Positions 6,822 to 9,709 of a stretch of DNA of 9,709 nt are shown piece after piece (position 1 is the first letter of the stretch; the number at the start of each line of letters is the position of its first letter). The stretch covers positions 1 to 9,709 of the forward strand of contig JAHQWY010000117.1 of assembly GCA_029856445.1 (NCBI GenBank), read 5' to 3'. The notes under the pieces were generated by a model. The model was not told the origin of the DNA, did not search any database, and saw only the letters and a list, made by a program, of their open reading frames with translations. Made by a program: the position numbers and the translations under genes. The stretch comes from Promethearchaeia archaeon. Lineage in GTDB: Archaea > Asgardarchaeota > Lokiarchaeia > Sigyniarchaeales > SOKP01.

Positions 6822-8178
6822 AAAAATAGATTTTTAAATTACTGTTTTCCAAACTCTTAAAACTTTTATCTTTCACACTTATGTTATTTTCTCCTAAATA
6901 TAATTCTTTTAATGATTTTAGTGATATTAGTGATTCTGGAATGGAATCTAACTGGTTTCTTGATAAGTTCAAATATTGAAGGGAATTAAGATTAATAATA
7001 CTCTCTGGGATTTTTTTTAACTTATTATCACTTAAATTCAAAAATTCTAAAGATGATAGGTTACCAATGCTGTCTGGAAGAGATTCTAATTCATTTCGTT
7101 CTAAATCTAAAATTTTAAGTGATGGGAGAAACCCTATAGAATCTGGTAATAATTCAATATTATTCCAGCTTAAATTAAGCTTTTCTAGTGAAATAAATCC
7201 ACTCAATGATTCTGGAAGGCGTGTTAATTGATTATCATGGAGATTTAATTCTATTAAGGAGGTTAAGTTTTCTATTTTTTCTGGTAACACTTTGAGCTGA
7301 TTTAGTCTTAAATTTAAACTTTCTAAAGATGATAATTTCCCTATTGTATTTGGTAAATAATTGAGTTCGTTTTTCCATAATGATAATTCCTTAAGAGAAG
7401 TCAGCATCCCAATTGTCATAGGTAGTCTATTCAAATTATTTACGTTGATATTTAATTCTTCCAGAGAAGATAAAGAACCTAACCAATCAGGAAGTTGAGT
7501 TAATTGATTATATCTAAGTATTAATTTTCTTAATTGGGTTAAGAATTTAATCGCTTCAGGTAGCTTTGTTATCCCTTTAAAAATGAAATCTAATTCTACA
7601 ATTGCGCAATTTTCTACCCTCAATTTTAATCTCCAGTAAGATTTTTCCAAAAAGATCATTGTAAAATAATTGATAAGAATATCACTTAGTTCCTTTTTTG
7701 TAAACGCATTTATATCTTTAGATTCACATAGAATTTCAAATCCCAATTTAAATTCTTTTCTTCTAATCCTCTTAACTTCTGTTAACAATATCGATTTTGC
7801 TAAAGGATCTGCATTTATAACAAAATTATGTAAAATCTTAATTAAAGTTAAATAGATTGTGTTTAAACAAGAAAGAGATTCCTCATGCATAAGAGCCCAT
7901 TTCATTGGTTGGAATATTTTATCTAAAAAGTTATTTCTTAAACAAACTGCAGCAGAATTTCTAATTATTTCATTGGAATCAGAAATAAGTAAATTTTCTA
8001 AAAATTTAAAAGTTTGACTGTCTTTGGCTCCTATACGTTCCATTTCTTTAATACAATCAGCCCTAACTCTTTCATTTTCACTATTTTCAATTAATGAAAT
8101 TAATAATTTAGTAGCAGAGGGCTTATCTAAGTTGTTTTCTAAAAAGTCTTTATAGATTTTATCAGGTGTTAATTCCAT
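6820..8178 (-). CDS. HEAT-like / leucine-rich-repeat protein
   Basis: This is a 452-residue protein with no signal peptide, membrane segment or GTPase P-loop. Residues 1-120 are alpha-helical and HEAT-like, with units of about 30 residues such as SATKLLISLIENSENERVRA and LLISDSNEIIRNSAAVCL. Residues 120-190 are a helical connector. From residue 216 there are ten leucine-rich repeats of exactly 23 residues, beginning at 216, 239, 262, 285, 308, 331, 354, 377, 400 and 423, with consensus LxxLxLxxNxLxxLPxxIgxLxS; a degenerate one at about 193 precedes them. This is the short Shoc2/RSU1-like LRR class, a curved protein-binding scaffold. In Lokiarchaeia such HEAT-LRR proteins are numerous; partners such as small GTPases are a guess from the family. 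The ATG at 8178 has a TATA-like box 24-31 bases upstream. It is paralogous to the gene at 8455-9709. Confidence 0.93.
   Translation of the reverse strand: MELTPDKIYKDFLENNLDKPSATKLLISLIENSENERVRADCIKEMERIGAKDSQTFKFLENLLISDSNEIIRNSAAVCLRNNFLDKIFQPMKWALMHEESLSCLNTIYLTLIKILHNFVINADPLAKSILLTEVKRIRRKEFKLGFEILCESKDINAFTKKELSDILINYFTMIFLEKSYWRLKLRVENCAIVELDFIFKGITKLPEAIKFLTQLRKLILRYNQLTQLPDWLGSLSSLEELNINVNNLNRLPMTIGMLTSLKELSLWKNELNYLPNTIGKLSSLESLNLRLNQLKVLPEKIENLTSLIELNLHDNQLTRLPESLSGFISLEKLNLSWNNIELLPDSIGFLPSLKILDLERNELESLPDSIGNLSSLEFLNLSDNKLKKIPESIINLNSLQYLNLSRNQLDSIPESLISLKSLKELYLGENNISVKDKSFKSLENSNLKIYF
6822..6845 (-). repeat. Direct repeat, copy 1: 3' end of the LRR gene
   Basis: The last codons and stop region of the LRR gene contain, on the plus strand, AAAAATAGATTTT and, overlapping it, TTTTTAAATTACTG. 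The same two blocks recur in the same order and orientation at 8185-8216, upstream of the same gene's start. Confidence 0.5.
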
Positions 8179-8184
8179 TAGTTT

Positions 8185-8216
8185 AAAAAATAGATTTTAA
8201 CTTTTTAAATTACTGG
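8185..8216 (-). repeat. Direct repeat, copy 2: LRR-gene tail remnant upstream of the LRR start
   Basis: The plus strand holds AAAAAATAGATTTT, then about 4 bases, then TTTTTAAATTACTGG, matching the end of the downstream LRR gene except for a 7-base insertion. Read on the minus strand the 14-base block translates as ..SNLK.., like the SNLKIYF end of the LRR protein, then stops. It is probably the last few codons of a lost LRR paralogue or a tandem-duplication scar. It now serves as the promoter region of the LRR gene. Confidence 0.45.
8202..8209 (-). promoter_or_regulatory. Candidate TATA box of the LRR gene at 6820-8178
   Basis: TTTAAAAA on the minus strand lies 24-31 bases upstream of the ATG at 8178, the right spacing for a near-leaderless archaeal transcript. 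It lies inside the duplicated tail sequence, so the promoter may have been formed by that duplication. Confidence 0.35.
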
Positions 8217-8234
8217 TTTTATTTTGTTAATGTT

Positions 8235-8345
8235 TCAATTATTTATATAAGCTTCTAAATCCAGCTCTTTTATCTTTTCTTCAGTTGGATTTCCATCAAC
8301 TCTATTCCACCCACGCTCTTCGTAATAATCATCAAGTAATTGGTA
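8235..8345 (-). pseudogene. Aldehyde:ferredoxin oxidoreductase C-terminal remnant
   Basis: Minus-strand translation in the frame ending at the TGA at 8237-8235 gives QLLDDYYEERGWN, then a GNPTEEKIKELDLE segment and a short tail. This matches the conserved end of the AOR family (tungsten- or molybdenum-pterin enzymes that oxidise aldehydes to acids with ferredoxin), typically LLDEYYxxRGWDxxGxPTxEKLxxLGL. Only about 35 codons of a protein normally near 600 residues remain. The frame upstream of QLLDD has no start codon and no AOR-like sequence; it runs into the ferredoxin-like fragment, which is in a different frame. The catalytic and cofactor-binding parts are gone, so it cannot function. The frame has stayed open, which suggests the loss is fairly recent. 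Confidence 0.7.
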
Positions 8346-8428
8346 TAAGAGCACCACAATTTGCAAATGATACAACCAGTGCAATTTTGTTCATTTACTT
8401 CTATTTTTATGTGACTCTTTCTGGTCAT
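8270..8428 (-). pseudogene. Truncated [4Fe-4S] ferredoxin-like gene, 52-codon chimeric ORF
   Basis: An ATG at 8428 opens a 52-residue frame ending at TAA 8272-8270. Its first ~30 residues look like the start of a ferredoxin-type electron carrier of the AOR-partner kind: a short beta-strand lead (IKIEVNEQ), then NCTGCIICKLWC, with Cys16, Cys19, Cys22 and Cys26 in the C-x2-C-x2-C-x3-C pattern that binds a [4Fe-4S] cluster. After about residue 30 the DNA becomes the AOR C-terminal sequence read in the wrong frame, so the second half of the ferredoxin is lost. It starts 26 bases after the stop of the upstream LRR gene on the same strand. Most likely it is a broken gene. A residual small Fe-S peptide cannot be excluded, but the second cysteine set is missing and the tail is frame-shifted foreign sequence. 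Confidence 0.65.
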
Positions 8429-8454
8429 AATATTTCAATTCCGAACTTCTTTGA

Positions 8455-9709
8455 TTATATTTTTATTATAAGTCCTTTTTCCTGTTCTAATTCCTTTAAA
8501 TATGGGGGCAATTCCCTAATTTTATTGAAATTCAAATCTAGAATTTTTAATGATGATAATGAAGCAATTGATTCAGGAATAATCTCGAGTAAATTGCCCC
8601 ATAAATTTAGTTCTTCTAATGAAGATAAAGCACCAATCCATTTAGGAAGAATTGTAAAATTATTCCAACTAAGGTTCAAGATCTTCAACGATTTCAAATT
8701 CGAAAGCGAAGAGGGGAGATTACTTAACTTATTATTTCTTAAGTTAAGCTTTTCTAAGGATTTAAGTGATCCCATCGATTCTGGAATTTTCATTAGCTTA
8801 TTATCATATAGATCTAATTGCCTAAGTGAATCATACCTTCCAATCCAATCTGGCAAATTAGTTAATTTGTTGCCACCAAACCCTAACTTTTCCAGAGAAG
8901 CCAGATGTTTTAATCCAATTGGAATTGTATCAAAATTATTCCAACCTATTTCCAATTCTTTTATTGAGTTACTTAGATTGATTGAAATAGAATTTAATTT
9001 ATTTCCATGTAAATCTAATACTTGCAGTGAAGAAAGGAAATTTATTGATTTAGGAAGAAATGATATCATATTATTTCTTATATTTAAATATTTGAGAGAA
9101 ATAAGTGAGCCTATAGATTCTGGAAGATTTCTCAGTCTATTTGATTTTAAATTCAGACTTTTTAGTGTTTTGAAATTGTAAAGATTAGGTAGATATGCTA
9201 ATCTATTATAACTTAAATCTAAAAATTCAATTGATCCATTTAAAATCTCGGGCATTTTTGTTAGGTGATTAAATCTTAAATCACATTTTTTAAGATCTTT
9301 AAGAGATAAAATTGGTTCAAGAAAATTTTCTAATTTATTTAAACCAGAGCTATATCTTTCAACATTGGATAGATCTAATTCAGTGATATGACCGAATTCG
9401 TTATTTTTAAATTTAAAATACCCAAATGTTTTTTTTAAAAATGAGAGAATATAGAAATTAATCATAGAATCTCCAAGTTCCTTATTTGAAATATTTTCTA
9501 AAGTATCCTTTTCAAATAGATGTGATAAAATAGAATTAGAGTCTTTTTTATAAAATTTTTTTAATTTTTTGATTAAATACGATTTAGCTTTGTTAGTATT
9601 AATCTCACTTAATGTCAAAATGATTGAAATCAAACATCTTAATGATTGCTCATGTTCAAGAGCCCAAACCATAGGATCAAAGGCTTTGTCTAAATATTGG
9701 TTTTTTAGA
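8455..9709 (-). CDS. HEAT-like / leucine-rich-repeat protein, partial (N-terminus beyond right edge)
   Basis: The frame stays open past the ATG at 9672 to the right edge, and the 12 codons upstream (LKNQYLDKAFDP) align with LRNNFLDKIFQP of the neighbouring LRR protein. That ATG is therefore internal, and roughly 80 N-terminal residues lie outside the window. The visible 417 residues comprise the end of a HEAT-like domain (PMVWALEHEQSLRCLISI), a helical connector containing SNKELGDSMINFY, and about twelve LRRs of the LxxLxLxxNxLxxLPxxI type, mostly 23 residues with some of 21-22. The LRR array is longer and less regular than in the paralogue at 6820-8178, so the duplication is not recent. No GTPase, kinase or membrane part is visible. 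Presumed role: protein-protein scaffold. It ends 26 bases before the broken ferredoxin fragment. Confidence 0.92.
   Translation of the reverse strand, partial: LKNQYLDKAFDPMVWALEHEQSLRCLISIILTLSEINTNKAKSYLIKKLKKFYKKDSNSILSHLFEKDTLENISNKELGDSMINFYILSFLKKTFGYFKFKNNEFGHITELDLSNVERYSSGLNKLENFLEPILSLKDLKKCDLRFNHLTKMPEILNGSIEFLDLSYNRLAYLPNLYNFKTLKSLNLKSNRLRNLPESIGSLISLKYLNIRNNMISFLPKSINFLSSLQVLDLHGNKLNSISINLSNSIKELEIGWNNFDTIPIGLKHLASLEKLGFGGNKLTNLPDWIGRYDSLRQLDLYDNKLMKIPESMGSLKSLEKLNLRNNKLSNLPSSLSNLKSLKILNLSWNNFTILPKWIGALSSLEELNLWGNLLEIIPESIASLSSLKILDLNFNKIRELPPYLKELEQEKGLIIKI

Noticed and set aside
6890..8000. Minisatellite-like 69-base periodicity in DNA
   Set aside because: It is explained by the 23-residue leucine-rich repeats; the DNA units have diverged and are held by protein constraint.
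8285..9181. Long plus-strand open frame of about 298 codons opposite the LRR gene
   Set aside because: It lies antisense to a clear LRR array. Its own rough 23-residue periodicity is only the mirror of the LRR repeats, and it has no recognisable domain.
1..9709. CRISPR array, tRNA, rRNA, insertion sequence or prophage
   Set aside because: No regular short repeats with unique spacers, no cloverleaf or conserved rRNA blocks, and no transposase, integrase or phage structural motifs were seen.

Overview
This is a strongly A+T-rich window of accessory-looking archaeal DNA, most likely from an Asgard archaeon of the Lokiarchaeia type. That placement is inferred from gene content: an archaeal ATP-dependent DNA ligase, a gelsolin-like domain protein, and two HEAT-like plus leucine-rich-repeat proteins of a kind abundant in Lokiarchaeia. 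Starts lack convincing Shine-Dalgarno sequences, and several have a TATA-like box about 25-35 bases upstream, as expected for archaeal, often leaderless, transcripts.

Layout. Positions 1-309 (minus) hold the first part of a lysine-rich zinc-ribbon protein cut by the left edge; it has no ordinary start codon. Positions 384-3855 (minus) are a histidine-biosynthesis cluster in the order hisG-hisD-hisC, covering the first committed step, the last two oxidations and the aminotransferase step. The other his genes are not here. Positions 3856-4069 are a divergent promoter region with an 11-bp inverted repeat. On the plus strand, 4070-4960 encodes a gelsolin-like protein with a Lys/Pro/Ala/Ser/Thr-rich linker and a second globular domain, followed by an ATP-dependent DNA ligase (5049-6803). 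The ligase converges on the first LRR gene; only 16 bases separate their stop codons, and a hairpin plus T-run sits there.

Positions 6820-9709 (minus) hold two paralogous HEAT-like/LRR genes in tandem; the upstream one is cut by the right edge. The 276 bases between them are not empty. They hold the first 26-30 codons of a [4Fe-4S] ferredoxin-like gene (C-x2-C-x2-C-x3-C), joined out of frame to the last ~35 codons of an aldehyde:ferredoxin oxidoreductase gene. This looks like the scar of a large deletion inside a ferredoxin-AOR operon. A short copy of the LRR gene's own 3' end follows, just upstream of the downstream LRR gene's start. Together these traces record gene turnover in an LRR array.

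No tRNA, rRNA, CRISPR array, insertion sequence or prophage gene was seen. I did not find a clear multi-gene novel system. The most unusual items are the operon fossil, the repeat scar around the LRR gene, and the architecture of the gelsolin-like protein.
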